64,000 bases of DNA from Betaproteobacteria bacterium (GTDB lineage Bacteria; Pseudomonadota; Gammaproteobacteria; Burkholderiales; Casimicrobiaceae). A model generated the notes under the pieces. That model saw only the letters and a program-made list of their open reading frames with translations. It did not search any database and was not told the DNA's origin. This document shows positions 8,175 through 17,998 of the stretch, piece by piece. The translations under genes were made by a program, and so were the position numbers. Position 1 is the stretch's first letter. Each line of letters starts with the position of its first letter. The stretch spans positions 1-64,000 of the forward strand of contig JACPUX010000067.1 of the NCBI GenBank assembly GCA_016192065.1, in the 5' to 3' direction.

Positions 8175-9458
8175 ATGGCGCTGCCACCGGATTTCGAGCT
8201 GCGCCAGAGTCTCAACGACGAAGTACATGCGCGGCCGCCAGCACCGCTGTTCACGCCCGAGCACATCGGTTTCGTGGCGCTCTTGAGCGAACCGCAGGAC
8301 GTGGTCCGCGAGCGTGCGGCGCTCGCCGCGCTGGCGACTTCCCAGGGCAGGTCCGCCGACTTCGGCGAGGCCAGCCACCTGCTGCTCGACGGCGATGGGT
8401 TCCGCTTGCGCTGGGAGCGGCATACCGAGTTTTCCACCTACACCGTATTCCGTCCCGATCAGGGCAGGCCGGGCCATGCCGCGTTTGCCGCCCTGCCCGA
8501 AGGCTGGCTTGCCGCGTTGCCCGGCCGTACTCTGGTTGCCGCCGAGGTGACCCTGCGGCTGGCCCACGAGCATGAGCCGGAGCGCGCGCCGCTGGCCGAG
8601 TTCTTCGGTCATGAAGACGTTATCGGGGCCACCGTGGTGGGTGCGGCCGCGAGCGTATTCACTGACTTTCGCATTACCCAGGCGGGGATGAGCCGCTTTC
8701 TGGTGCTCGACCACCATATGAGCCGCAAGCAGGCGGGGCGGGTGGTGCAAAGACTCCTGGAGATCGAGACCTATCGCATGATGGCGCTCCTGGCCTTTCC
8801 CCTGGCGCGGGCGGTGCATCATGCACTCACCGGCGCGGAGGCCGAGCTGGCCCGAATTACCGCCACCCTTGCCGAGGCGCAACCGGCCGAGGAACCGGAA
8901 CTGCTCGAGGCCTTGATGCATCTGGCCGCGGCAATGGAACGCTCGGTGGCGCAAAGTCGCTTTCGCTTTTCGGCGGCGCAGGCCTACTACGAATTGGTGC
9001 GCCGGCGCATCGAGGAATTGCGGGAGGCGCGGCTCGCCGGCCTGCAAACCCTGGGTGAATTCATGGAGCGCCGCTTGGCGCCGGCCATGCACACCTGCGC
9101 CACGGCGCAGCGACGCCAGGAGGATCTTTCGGCGCATATCGCGCGCGCCAGCCAACTCCTGCGCACGCGTGTGGACATCGCCAACGAGCAGCAGAATCAG
9201 CGCATCCTCGCCTCGATGGACCGGCGCGCACGCTTGCAACTGCGCTTGCAGGAGACGGTCGAAGGACTGTCGGTCGCGGCCATCACCTATTACGTGGTGG
9301 GGCTGATCGGCTATCTGGGCAAAGGGCTCAAGGCGGCGGGGTTCGACCTCGACACCGAAATTCTCACCGGCTTGGCGATTCCGGTGGTCGCTCTGGCCGT
9401 CGCTTTGGGCGTGCGCAGGCTGCGCCAGGCGGTTGCCCGGCAACACCTGGGCAAGTAG
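8175..9458 (+). CDS. DUF3422 family membrane protein
   Basis: A 427-residue protein of the DUF3422 family, common next to housekeeping genes in alpha- and betaproteobacteria. The N-terminus (LPPDFELRQSLNDEVHARP) is typical. Most of the protein is soluble and helical, with probable coiled coil around residues 270-350, and two membrane helices near the C-terminus (SVAAITYYVVGLIGYLG and LTGLAIPVVALAVALGV). It begins 8 bases after alaS; an in-frame TTG overlapping the alaS stop is an alternative start. Function unknown. Confidence 0.85.
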   Translation: MALPPDFELRQSLNDEVHARPPAPLFTPEHIGFVALLSEPQDVVRERAALAALATSQGRSADFGEASHLLLDGDGFRLRWERHTEFSTYTVFRPDQGRPGHAAFAALPEGWLAALPGRTLVAAEVTLRLAHEHEPERAPLAEFFGHEDVIGATVVGAAASVFTDFRITQAGMSRFLVLDHHMSRKQAGRVVQRLLEIETYRMMALLAFPLARAVHHALTGAEAELARITATLAEAQPAEEPELLEALMHLAAAMERSVAQSRFRFSAAQAYYELVRRRIEELREARLAGLQTLGEFMERRLAPAMHTCATAQRRQEDLSAHIARASQLLRTRVDIANEQQNQRILASMDRRARLQLRLQETVEGLSVAAITYYVVGLIGYLGKGLKAAGFDLDTEILTGLAIPVVALAVALGVRRLRQAVARQHLGK

Positions 9459-9642
9459 GCGCTTCGCCCCGGCGCAGTCGCGAACTTGGCCTCGTCGCAC
9501 CTGAGATCCTGCGGCGCGCCGGACTGCGCAGCTTGTGCTGCGGTGGCAGTTCCAGATGGCCGAATACCGAACCGCTGTGTGGGACGATGCTGCTTTGAGG
9601 TGCTTGTGCGCACCATCATCAGACCGAAAAGGAGGGTACAAA

Positions 9643-10113
9643 TTGGCGACAGCAACTTTTGGCGCAGGCTGCTTTTGGGGCGTCGAGGCGGCCTTCCGCA
9701 AGACGCCAGGCGTGCAGGCGACAGCGGTCGGCTACATGGGTGGCCAGATCGAAAACCCGAGCTATGAAGCCGTTTGCACGGACCGCAGCGGGCACGCGGA
9801 AGTGGTGCAGGTTGAGTTCGACCCCGAACGGGTCTCTTATGAGGCTCTATTGGAGGTCTTCTGGCGCAGCCACGACCCCACACAGGTGAATCGTCAGGGA
9901 CCGGATTTCGGCACCCAATACCGCAGCGTCGTATTCGTTCACGATCAGGACCAGCGCGCCAGCGCGGTCAAATCACGCGAGGCTCTGGCGCACAGCGGCC
10001 GCTTTCGCGACCCCATCGCCACCGCCATAGATTCGGCGCAGACCTTCTGGCGGGCGGAGGAATATCACCAGCAATACCTGGAGAAGCGCGGGCTGGCACA
10101 GTGTCACTGGTAG
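9643..10113 (+). CDS. msrA: Peptide-methionine (S)-S-oxide reductase
   Basis: A 156-residue MsrA that repairs S-methionine sulfoxide using a catalytic cysteine. The active site is [10 protein letters not shown] (Cys10); further family blocks are [28 protein letters not shown] and [12 protein letters not shown]. The TTG start is chosen because AAGGAGG lies 8-9 bases before it and the protein then begins at the usual place. The C-terminal Cys (LAQCHW) could serve as resolving cysteine. It converges with the RCC1 gene. Confidence 0.92.
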   Translation: MATATFGAGCFWGVEAAFRKTPGVQATAVGYMGGQIENPSYEAVCTDRSGHAEVVQVEFDPERVSYEALLEVFWRSHDPTQVNRQGPDFGTQYRSVVFVHDQDQRASAVKSREALAHSGRFRDPIATAIDSAQTFWRAEEYHQQYLEKRGLAQCHW

Positions 10114-10217
10114 CGTGGCCAGCGGCGGGGCAATGGTCGCCCTGGCGCTTTGGCGCGACCGAACAAGGTCTCCCGGCGCCGTGCCGAGAGGCCTTTCCCG
10201 ATTCGGTGCTTCTACAT

Positions 10218-13200
10218 CTATTCCCCGCCGCCGTCGCCGCCGCCGTCGCCTTCACCACTGCCGCTGCCGAAGCCTAACTGGTGGATGGTGAAGGTCTGGT
10301 TGCCCACGAGGATCCGCCCGTCACGCTGGTCCGGAGAGGGATTCTGGCCGACCACATAGTTGACGTAGCCATTGCCGCTGCCGGCGCCACCGCTCACCAC
10401 GCTCACCCAGGGATCCTGGCTTACGGCCTGCCAAGAGCAGCCTGCATCGACGATCACTTCGAAGCTGATCGCGCCGGTATTGCCCCATGGTGAAGCCTGA
10501 TCCCCGCTGCGTGACAGACGCAGGTTATTGCATGAGGTCGTGGGTGCTGGGGCGGTTCCTGCCTGGGTTACGGTAACTGTTTGGCCGGCGATGCTGACCG
10601 TCCCGCTACGCTCAACGGTGCTGGCGTTCGCACCTATGGTCAATTTAACGCTCGCTGACCCGGTGCCGCTCGCCGTCGCCGCCGGGGTCCCGGTGCCGAG
10701 GGAAAGTGTCAGCCAGGGTGCAGCGCTTTGGGCACTCCAGGCGCAACCTTCGCCGACCGTGAGCGTGACCTGTGGCGCCTGGGTTGCGGCGCCGAGGGAG
10801 AAGAAGGTGGGGCTGAGGACGAAATTGCAGACGTTGGCAGCCTTGACCACGGTTTGGCTGGTCGAAGGCGTGTTGTTGGCGCTGGTCGGGTCGGGGTAGC
10901 CACTGGCGGTGCTTGCGGTCGCCGCAAAATTGAGCGTCACATCGCTCCCCAGGCTCACCGTGGGCGCGGTGCCGCGGGCGGTAAGCGTCACGCCTCCGCC
11001 AGGAGGCCAGGGACTGATGCTCACCCCGGCACGCAGGCTCGCCGCGCTCAGGTTTGCACTCGATGGGCAGGCGACGCCGTAGCGCGCGGTGCAAGTGACG
11101 GTCCAGGATGCGACCTCCTTGGGCAGGGCGATGTAGATTGTTCCGCCGTCCGCCTTGCCTGGTCCGTTGTTGCTGAACACCCATTCGGTGGTCAAACTGG
11201 CGCCACTTTGCACGGTGGCGCCGGGATAGGCGTAGCTCGCATGCAGGTCGCCGCCGGCCGTGGGCTTGACCGGCGAACAAAAACCGATCCCCTCGTCGGA
11301 GAAACCGTAAAACTTGGTCAGGCGATAGTGATCGTTGTAGCTGGGCGTGATCCTGTGATTGCCGTCATTCGTTGTCGGCGGCCCATAGCGGTTGTTGTAG
11401 GAACGATAGACCGGATAGTAGTCGCTCGTGCAGAGTCCATTGACGGGGAGCATGGTGTAGAAAGCGATGCCTTCGTAAGCCATGCCCAGCGCCGGGTTGC
11501 GCGTGGGATTCATGTTCTGCAGGCTTTGGCACTCGCCCGCGTTGGCGGTATAGAAGTGGCTGTTCGGTTCGAGGCCATAGAATCGGCAGACCGGAGACAA
11601 TCCAGGCGGCCCGCCGGCGGTGGAGGAATAGGCGCGGAAGAACCGTCCCGTGGTATACCACCCCGGGCCTGCGGCGCCGTTCTCGACACCCGCGCGCTCG
11701 GCGCTATTAGCCGTGATGAAATAATGGCCGATACCTACTGTTCCGGCGCCATTGGGGATGATCGAATTGAAGTGTTCGCTGACCAGCGCAACAATGCCGA
11801 AGACTGAAGTCGGATCCAGCACTCTGCTCGCAGTCGTGGAGTAGAGCACCCGGTTGACGGCCAATTGGCCCTGACCATTGTTTCCCCAGACTACCAGTTT
11901 GCCACCGGTGGTTACCGCGGCGGCGTGAACGCGCTTGAGGCTGAGCTGGGAAAAGTCGGCCAGAAACTCGTTGCGGCGGGGCTTCTGCTCGATCGTCGAG
12001 GCGCCTGGCCCCAGCAGTTGCGAAATGTTGGATCCCCAACTCCAGATCGTGCCGTCGGTCTTGACCGCAATGCTTGCCACGGATCCGGCGGTGACGACCT
12101 GTACGCCATCGGCGATTTTGGTCGGAGACAGGCGATTGGTGGTCGTGCCATCGCCCAACTGGCCTTCGGCGTTGCTTCCCCAAGCCCAAAGAGAGCCGTC
12201 CGTCTTGATCGCAAAGGAGTGTCGGCGTCCTGCGGCGATCGCCCGGACACCGGTGAGCACCTGCGCGGGAGACGATCTCGAGGTCGTCGCACCGTCGCCC
12301 AATTCCCCATTGCCGTTGTGACCCCAGGCCCAAACCGTGCCATCGGTTTTGAGTGCCAGGGTGTGATAGAAACCCGCGGCGACAGCTTGGACGCCGGTCA
12401 GAACCTGTGCCGGGGTGTTGCGGTCGGTGGTCGTGCCGTTGCCGAGCTGGCCGTCATAGTTTCTTCCCCAGGCCCAAAGGGTTCCGTCGGTCTTCAGCGC
12501 GAGCGAATGGAACTCACCGGCGGCGGCCTCCGACACGCTGGTCATGATCTGGGCGGGTGTGCTGCGATCTGAGTTCGCCCCGTCTCCAAGCTGTCCGTAG
12601 GCGTTGTCGCCCCAGGCCCAGAGCGAGTTGTCGGTTCGCACGGCAAGCGAGTGAATCTGCCCTGCGGCGACGGAACGTGCCGCGGTCATCGACTGCGCGG
12701 GCGTCACGCGCGAGCCACCCGTGCTGCCGTCTCCCAGTTGGCCAGAACCATTGCTTCCCCAGGCCCACAGGGTTGCGTCGGTCTTGATCGCGAGAATGTG
12801 AAACCCGCCAGCGGCGACCCGCTGCGCGCTGGTCATGGGATAGGTCGGCGAACCTCGATTGATCGTGCTCCCATCGCCCAACTGGCCAAGTTGGTTATCG
12901 CCCCAAGCCCAAAGGGTGCCGTCGCTCTTGGCGATGAGCGAGTGGTGGTCCCCCGCGGTGATGTTGATCGCGCCGGTTTGCACTTGAAGCGGTGTGCGGC
13001 GCTCGGTCAACCCGCCGTCCCCGATCTGGCCGTAGCCGTTATAACCAAATGCCCACACCGCGCCATCGAACTTGAGCACCATCGAGTGATACGCGCCAGC
13101 AGCCACCTGCACCGCGCCGGTCGTGAGCTGCGTGGGGGTCGGGGCGCTCGTTGCGCTCCCCAATCCCAGCTGGCCATTGCCACTGTAGCCCCAGACCCAG

Positions 13201-13985
13201 ACCGTGCTGTCCGCCTTGACGATGACGGTGTGGTAGCGCCCGCCGGCTGCCTGAGCGGCGCCCGAAGTGATTTGAACCGGGACGGTACTCTGCGTGGTCG
13301 AGTTGTTGCCCACCTGCCCGCCATCATTTCTTCCCCAGGCCCAGAGCGTCCCGTCGGTCTTGATGGCGATCGAGTGGTAGCTCCCGGCGGCAATCGCCTT
13401 GACACCGTTCATGATCTGCACGGGAGTCTTGCGATCTTCAGTGCTTCCGTCGCCCAACTGGCCGTAATCGTTGTCCCCCCAGGCCCAAACCGTGCCATCG
13501 GTCTTGAGCGCCAGGCTGTGGCTGTAACCCGCGGCAGCCGCCTTGACGTTGGTGGTGATTTGCACCGGCACCGTGCGGTCGACCTGGTCACCCGTCCCGA
13601 GCTGGCCGTAGAAGTTGTATCCCCAAGCCCAAAGCGTGCCATCCGAGCGGACGGCAAGCATGTGCGTGCCACCGCCACTCGCCCCGGCCACGGCGCTGAT
13701 GATCCGGGCGGGGCTCGCCTTGCTGACCAGCGTTCCGTCGCCCAGAGTGCCGACGCCGTTGCCCCCCCAGGCCCAGAGCGTGCCATCGTCGCGGATCATA
13801 AAACTGTGATCCGAACCGGCGCCAACTTGCAACCCATAGGCGGGTGCCATGACGGCAAGCGAAAGGACAAGGCAAATGGTGGCGGCGCGCACGATGCCGA
13901 TGGCATGCTCGACGAGCGGCGAGCGCCCGGGAGACGGGCTGCTGACCATGATTCTGCGAGAAATTGCGTACATTTTCATCCCCAT
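10218..13985 (-). CDS. Exported RCC1-repeat protein with DUF5648-, DUF11- and BACON-like domains
   Basis: About 1255 residues. A signal peptide (TICLVLSLAVMAPAYG) follows a basic N-terminus. Then come 14 RCC1 repeats of about 50 residues (pattern TDGTLWAWGxNxxGQLGDGT), enough for two seven-bladed propellers, though the last two are diverged. Next is a DUF5648-like region (YFITANSAER, HFYTANAGEC, AYEGIAFY), a DUF11-like domain and two BACON-like domains beginning CNFVLSP and CNNLRLS, ending in a Gly-rich tail. Start ATG 13983-13985 is chosen for a GGAG 9 bases upstream. Probably surface-exposed or secreted, binding proteins or glycans (inference). It diverges from a caspase-like gene. Confidence 0.85.
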   Translation of the reverse strand: MGMKMYAISRRIMVSSPSPGRSPLVEHAIGIVRAATICLVLSLAVMAPAYGLQVGAGSDHSFMIRDDGTLWAWGGNGVGTLGDGTLVSKASPARIISAVAGASGGGTHMLAVRSDGTLWAWGYNFYGQLGTGDQVDRTVPVQITTNVKAAAAGYSHSLALKTDGTVWAWGDNDYGQLGDGSTEDRKTPVQIMNGVKAIAAGSYHSIAIKTDGTLWAWGRNDGGQVGNNSTTQSTVPVQITSGAAQAAGGRYHTVIVKADSTVWVWGYSGNGQLGLGSATSAPTPTQLTTGAVQVAAGAYHSMVLKFDGAVWAFGYNGYGQIGDGGLTERRTPLQVQTGAINITAGDHHSLIAKSDGTLWAWGDNQLGQLGDGSTINRGSPTYPMTSAQRVAAGGFHILAIKTDATLWAWGSNGSGQLGDGSTGGSRVTPAQSMTAARSVAAGQIHSLAVRTDNSLWAWGDNAYGQLGDGANSDRSTPAQIMTSVSEAAAGEFHSLALKTDGTLWAWGRNYDGQLGNGTTTDRNTPAQVLTGVQAVAAGFYHTLALKTDGTVWAWGHNGNGELGDGATTSRSSPAQVLTGVRAIAAGRRHSFAIKTDGSLWAWGSNAEGQLGDGTTTNRLSPTKIADGVQVVTAGSVASIAVKTDGTIWSWGSNISQLLGPGASTIEQKPRRNEFLADFSQLSLKRVHAAAVTTGGKLVVWGNNGQGQLAVNRVLYSTTASRVLDPTSVFGIVALVSEHFNSIIPNGAGTVGIGHYFITANSAERAGVENGAAGPGWYTTGRFFRAYSSTAGGPPGLSPVCRFYGLEPNSHFYTANAGECQSLQNMNPTRNPALGMAYEGIAFYTMLPVNGLCTSDYYPVYRSYNNRYGPPTTNDGNHRITPSYNDHYRLTKFYGFSDEGIGFCSPVKPTAGGDLHASYAYPGATVQSGASLTTEWVFSNNGPGKADGGTIYIALPKEVASWTVTCTARYGVACPSSANLSAASLRAGVSISPWPPGGGVTLTARGTAPTVSLGSDVTLNFAATASTASGYPDPTSANNTPSTSQTVVKAANVCNFVLSPTFFSLGAATQAPQVTLTVGEGCAWSAQSAAPWLTLSLGTGTPAATASGTGSASVKLTIGANASTVERSGTVSIAGQTVTVTQAGTAPAPTTSCNNLRLSRSGDQASPWGNTGAISFEVIVDAGCSWQAVSQDPWVSVVSGGAGSGNGYVNYVVGQNPSPDQRDGRILVGNQTFTIHQLGFGSGSGEGDGGGDGGGE

Positions 13986-14235
13986 GCTGACGATCTCCGC
14001 CAAGAATGCGGCATCACGCCGCCGACCTCCAACCCGGGGCGGCGATGCTTCTTTTATACCGCTCAAGCTTCAGTTTCATGTTAGCGCCGCGGACCGCCGA
14101 CCGCAACCACAAATACGGGTTACGGTTCCAGGCGCCAATCCTTTAGGTCACCACTTTGGGGGCTGGATTTTATTTGGTGGGAACCTTAGACTCAATGCTT
14201 GTTGCGGTGGGCCAAACCAAGAATGTGTTCCGGCC

Positions 14236-16479
14236 ATGATAATGCTACGCCTACTCTTGCTGATCCCTAATTTTCTCCTCGCCGTTTTCCTGGCACTGGG
14301 GTGCGCTGCCCCAGCGTACGCGAAGCCCGCTTCTTCAGGTGACGCGCCAGCGCGTGTCGCCTTGGTCATCGGCAACAACGATTATCAGCACGTCCCCAAG
14401 CTCACTAACGCGGTGCCCGATGCGAAGGTGATGGCTCAGGAGTTCCGCGCACTTGGTTTTGACGTGATCGAGAAGACCAATGTCGATCAGCGGAGCATGA
14501 AGGCTGCGGTGCGTGAATTTGTGAAGCGCATCGGTAACGGGGGCGTGGGCGCTTTTTTCTATGCCGGGCACGGGGTGCAGGACGGCGGCAACAATTTCTT
14601 GCTGCCGGTCGATATCGGCAAGTTGGGCGACCCGAGCGCCCTGCCCGACGATGCGATCGAACTCAACAGCGACGTCATGGGGCGCATTGGGCAGGCCGGG
14701 GCCAAGTTCTCGCTGCTGGTCATTGATGCTTGCCGCGACAACCCGTTTCCGCGCCGGGCGGGTCGTTCCGTCGGCGGCACGCGGGGTCTGACTGCCGCGC
14801 CCGAAACGCCTGAGGGCATGATCGTGGTCTACTCGGCCGGCGTCGGACAGCAGGCACTGGATCGCCTGGACGAAAGTGATCGCAGCCCGAATGGGTTGTT
14901 TACGCGCGAGTTCGTCGTCGAACTGCGCAAGCCGGGTCTCGAAGTCGCCGAAATGGTCCGCAATGTACGCCAAAGGGTTAAGGACGCCGCCGCCAAAGTG
15001 CAGCACGAGCAGACTCCAGCGATCTACATCCAGGCCGATCGCTTCTACCTGGTGGCGCCGCCACCGCTGCCGACGCCGCCGGTGCTGCCCAGCTCCGAAG
15101 ACGCTCTTTGGGCGCAACTCGATAGCGACAAGCCCTGCGAATACATGGCCTATCTTGAGGAGTATCCGGCCGGCAAGTTCGCTGCGCTGGCGCGAATTCG
15201 TGCGCGCGATTGCGTTCCTTCCAGCCGCCAGCCCCCGCGGGAAGCGGTGGCCATGGTCAAGCCGCCAGTGCCTCAGGCACGGCCTGTGGATCTGCCCGCC
15301 GCCGCGCCCGCGGAACTACCCACGCCTAAGGCGCCGGTTTCGACGTCCACCGCGGTCGCTCCAGACCCAAGACGGGAGGGCGAGACCGGCACGGTGAAGG
15401 TCACCCAGGAGCCGCCACGAGCGGCTACCGCTGCGGAGGTCCCGACCAAACCAGCCCTTCCATCGGAATCCGTGTCGGCGAGCAAGCCGGCCAAGACGGC
15501 CGCGGAGTCCCCCGCGCCGGCCAAGGTGGTGGCAGCGGCCCCCGCGACCACCAAGGGCAAGCCGGCTGCGACCACCGCGCCAAAGGGGAAGAGTGCACCG
15601 GCGGCGTTGTCGGGCCCGTTTTCCTCGGTACCGAGCCCACCCTCAGCCCAGACCAAGCGTGATGGGTCGGCGACGGTGTCGGCGAGTTCCTTCATCGAGC
15701 TCCCGCTCCCGTCGGAAATGAAAGCGGCGCCAGTGCTTGCTCCGCCGCCTCGTCCGTCCGCCGCTGCGGCCCGCAAAGACAGCCCACCGGCCAAGCCAGC
15801 GCAACTCGAAATCGTCGCGCCGGGGGCTGAAACCAATACGCAGCTCGCGATGCTCGCTCCCGCGAAGGACGCCATCCCCAGCGTCAGATCCAAGGGCGAA
15901 CCCGGCGATCAACCCGATCTCAGAATTGGCGATGCCTGGACGATGCAACGCCTCGATCTGTTCACCAAGAACGTGGTTGGCTCCTGGAGTGATCGTGTGC
16001 AGGCGCGCAGCGGGTCGAGCGCCAGGATTGAATCAACCAGCGCCGTGGGCCGGTCCTATTCCACTGGCCTGCTGGAACTCGATGTTTCGAGCTGGCGCAT
16101 CGAGAGCGCCCGGGTCGTCGAAGGCAAACCCATTCCACTGGCATTTCCGCTCGGGGTGGGCAAGACCTGGGAATACACCTACCGCCGCAAGCGCAACGAC
16201 GATGCCGGAATCACGACTTATTCGGTCAAAGCCCGGGTGGAAGGCCTGGAGAAGATCGAGACGCCGGCCGGCGTCTTCGAGGCCTTCAAGGTGGTCCACA
16301 AGAAGATCTACGAAACCTCGAGCGGCGGCAAGAACTGGTCCAGTTCGGCCGAGGAGATCTATTGGTATGCGCCGGATGCCCGCCGCTGGGTGCGCCACGA
16401 CCTCATCGACCGCACCAGTTCTGGCCGCATCGCCGACCAATACCGCGAAGAACTGGTCAAGCTGGAATTGCGCCCTTAG
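14236..16479 (+). CDS. Exported caspase-fold (peptidase C14) protein with C-terminal beta domain
   Basis: A 747-residue protein. Signal peptide 1-29 ends ...APAYA. Residues about 37-265 form a caspase-like p20 domain: ARVALVIGNNDY, catalytic His112 in FFYAGHGVQ, and Cys166 in VIDACRDNPF; both catalytic residues are present. A Pro/Ala/Lys-rich linker (about 290-550) leads to a beta-rich domain (about 560-747: RIGDAWTMQRLDLF, GVGKTWEYTYRR, IYWYAPDARRWVRHD) resembling DUF3108-like folds. Bacterial C14 proteins cleave after basic residues; its substrate is unknown. The start at 14236 gives the signal peptide; ATG 14242 is an alternative. Divergent from the RCC1 gene. Confidence 0.88.
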   Translation: MIMLRLLLLIPNFLLAVFLALGCAAPAYAKPASSGDAPARVALVIGNNDYQHVPKLTNAVPDAKVMAQEFRALGFDVIEKTNVDQRSMKAAVREFVKRIGNGGVGAFFYAGHGVQDGGNNFLLPVDIGKLGDPSALPDDAIELNSDVMGRIGQAGAKFSLLVIDACRDNPFPRRAGRSVGGTRGLTAAPETPEGMIVVYSAGVGQQALDRLDESDRSPNGLFTREFVVELRKPGLEVAEMVRNVRQRVKDAAAKVQHEQTPAIYIQADRFYLVAPPPLPTPPVLPSSEDALWAQLDSDKPCEYMAYLEEYPAGKFAALARIRARDCVPSSRQPPREAVAMVKPPVPQARPVDLPAAAPAELPTPKAPVSTSTAVAPDPRREGETGTVKVTQEPPRAATAAEVPTKPALPSESVSASKPAKTAAESPAPAKVVAAAPATTKGKPAATTAPKGKSAPAALSGPFSSVPSPPSAQTKRDGSATVSASSFIELPLPSEMKAAPVLAPPPRPSAAAARKDSPPAKPAQLEIVAPGAETNTQLAMLAPAKDAIPSVRSKGEPGDQPDLRIGDAWTMQRLDLFTKNVVGSWSDRVQARSGSSARIESTSAVGRSYSTGLLELDVSSWRIESARVVEGKPIPLAFPLGVGKTWEYTYRRKRNDDAGITTYSVKARVEGLEKIETPAGVFEAFKVVHKKIYETSSGGKNWSSSAEEIYWYAPDARRWVRHDLIDRTSSGRIADQYREELVKLELRP

Positions 16480-16488
16480 GCGCCGCAC

Positions 16489-17904
16489 TCACGTTTCGCA
16501 GCCAACCGCCATACGCGCGAACTGGAGGACCCGCCGGAAGTGGGCCGGGGCCTTGAGGTGCCGATCGAGGATGCGGTAAACGTCGAAGTCAAAGCGCGTA
16601 GGCCTTGATGCCTGGAGAATTTCCGCCAGCTCGGCATCGTCTCCGGCCGCGCCCAGGTGGCGCCAGAGATCGAAGACCTCGACCCGGGTTCGCCCCGTCT
16701 CGGGGTGCTGTTCGCGCACGCCGATCGCGCCGGCGAAGGGCCAAGGTTTGATCCGGTAAGGGGCGAGCGCCGTCGCGACGCGCAGCGCGTGCGCGGGTGC
16801 GCTTTCCTCGCCCACGCAGGCGCCCCGGCACTTGTGGATCTGCCGGGCGAAGCAGGGGCCACTGCGCTTCTCGATGCCCAAGAGTTTCCAGCACAGGCCA
16901 TGTTCCGCAGCCAAGGCGGCGAGCACCGTGCGCGCCTTGCTGCGGGACGGAAAAGGGCCGAACCACGCCCCGGCAACGCCGGGGTCGGCCTGGTCGACCT
17001 CCAACCAATGCAGGCTGCCGGAGTCGTTTGCGAGCGCCAAGGCCACCAGTTGTTCGCGCTTGCGCAGTTGTCGGTTGTAGAGCGGCTGGAGTTCCTTGAC
17101 CAAGCGTGCTTCGCGAAGGAGCGCGCCGACTTCGCCGCAGGTCTGCTCAAATTCGATCCGCTGGATCGCCGCCGACAGCTTGAGGTCCTTGCCGCTGCGG
17201 TGATCACCGGAGAAGTGCGAGAGCACCCGCTCGCGCAGATTGACGCTCTTGCCGACATAGATCGGCAAGGCATTGAGGCCATAGAACAAATAGACGCCGG
17301 GTCCTTCTGGCAAGGTGTCGATCTGCTCGCGCGGCAGTTGTGGTGGGAGGCTGGGGGTTTTGAGCAAGCGGGTGATGGTCCGCGCCATCTGATCGTCGCC
17401 GTGTTCGCGCCGCGCGACTTGGAGGAACTGCCAGACCAGGCGCACGTCGCCCAAGGCGCGATGGCGGTTGGCCACCAGCAAGTCATGACGCGCCGCCAAA
17501 GCGTCGAGGCCATGGCCGCGCTGGGTGGGGTATAGCGCGCGCGACAAGCGCACGGTGCAGAGCACGGGCGCCTGGAAGCGAAAGCCCAGGCGCCCATATT
17601 CATTCTTCAGAAAGCCATAGTCGAAGCGAGCGTTATGGGCGACGAACACCGGGCCATCGAGCATCTGCCACAAATCCTTGGCAATCTGGGCGAAGCGTGG
17701 TGCGTCGGCGACCATTTCATTGCTGATCCCGGTTAGCGCCTGAATCGCCGGCGGTATGGAGAGTTCCGGATTGACCAGGCTGCTCCATTCGCGCAGCACT
17801 CGTTCACCGTCGATCAGCATCACCGCTACTTCCGTGATGCGGTCGCCAACCGGGCTGATGCCGGTGGTTTCAAGATCGACGATGGCGTAAGTGGTTGGCG
17901 GCAT
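16489..17904 (-). CDS. DnaQ-like 3'-5' exonuclease fused to a GIY-YIG nuclease domain
   Basis: A 471-residue fusion. The N-terminal DEDDh exonuclease has YAIVDLETTGIS, VAHNARFDYGFL and HRALGDVRLVW. The middle has a UvrC/Cho-type GIY-YIG domain (GPGVYLFYGLNALPIYVGKS, with LREARLVKELQPLYN). A C-terminal UvrC-like extension contains four Cys (CFARQIHKCRGACVG and nearby). Such proteins act in DNA repair, related to Cho/UvrC incision. It is divergent from the LexA-like gene, with a LexA-type palindrome between them. ATG at 17902-17904 is used; a TTG at 17926-17928 is an alternative. Confidence 0.88.
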   Translation of the reverse strand: MPPTTYAIVDLETTGISPVGDRITEVAVMLIDGERVLREWSSLVNPELSIPPAIQALTGISNEMVADAPRFAQIAKDLWQMLDGPVFVAHNARFDYGFLKNEYGRLGFRFQAPVLCTVRLSRALYPTQRGHGLDALAARHDLLVANRHRALGDVRLVWQFLQVARREHGDDQMARTITRLLKTPSLPPQLPREQIDTLPEGPGVYLFYGLNALPIYVGKSVNLRERVLSHFSGDHRSGKDLKLSAAIQRIEFEQTCGEVGALLREARLVKELQPLYNRQLRKREQLVALALANDSGSLHWLEVDQADPGVAGAWFGPFPSRSKARTVLAALAAEHGLCWKLLGIEKRSGPCFARQIHKCRGACVGEESAPAHALRVATALAPYRIKPWPFAGAIGVREQHPETGRTRVEVFDLWRHLGAAGDDAELAEILQASRPTRFDFDVYRILDRHLKAPAHFRRVLQFARMAVGCET

Positions 17905-17937
17905 GAGCGCGTAAGCCACGGCGGGCAAAGGATTCGA

Positions 17938-17966
17938 TTGACGACTGAACGATCGTTCTATATTCT
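17938..17966 (+). promoter_or_regulatory. LexA-like gene promoter with embedded GAAC-N4-GTTC operator
   Basis: A strong sigma-70 promoter is seen: -35 TTGACG (17938-17943), 17-base spacer, -10 TATTCT (17961-17966), start point near 17973. Inside the spacer lies the perfect palindrome GAACGATCGTTC (17947-17958). GAAC-N4-GTTC is the core of the LexA box known from Gram-positive bacteria, unlike CTG-N10-CAG of most beta/gammaproteobacteria. Its position fits autorepression, and it is about 45 bases from the divergent nuclease start. Confidence 0.65.
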
Positions 17967-17998
17967 AGCACTCATTGCGCAAGCCGCCAGCCTAGCCG

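Noticed and set aside
5068-8187. Minus-strand open frame of over 1000 codons opposite alaS
   Set aside because: It is an antisense shadow caused by GC-rich codon positions; its translation is His/Arg/Gly-rich with no family motifs, while the plus strand is clearly alaS.
10218-13985. Regularly spaced repeats of about 150 bases suggesting an array
   Set aside because: They are the coding repeats of RCC1 blades within one open frame, not a CRISPR or satellite array.
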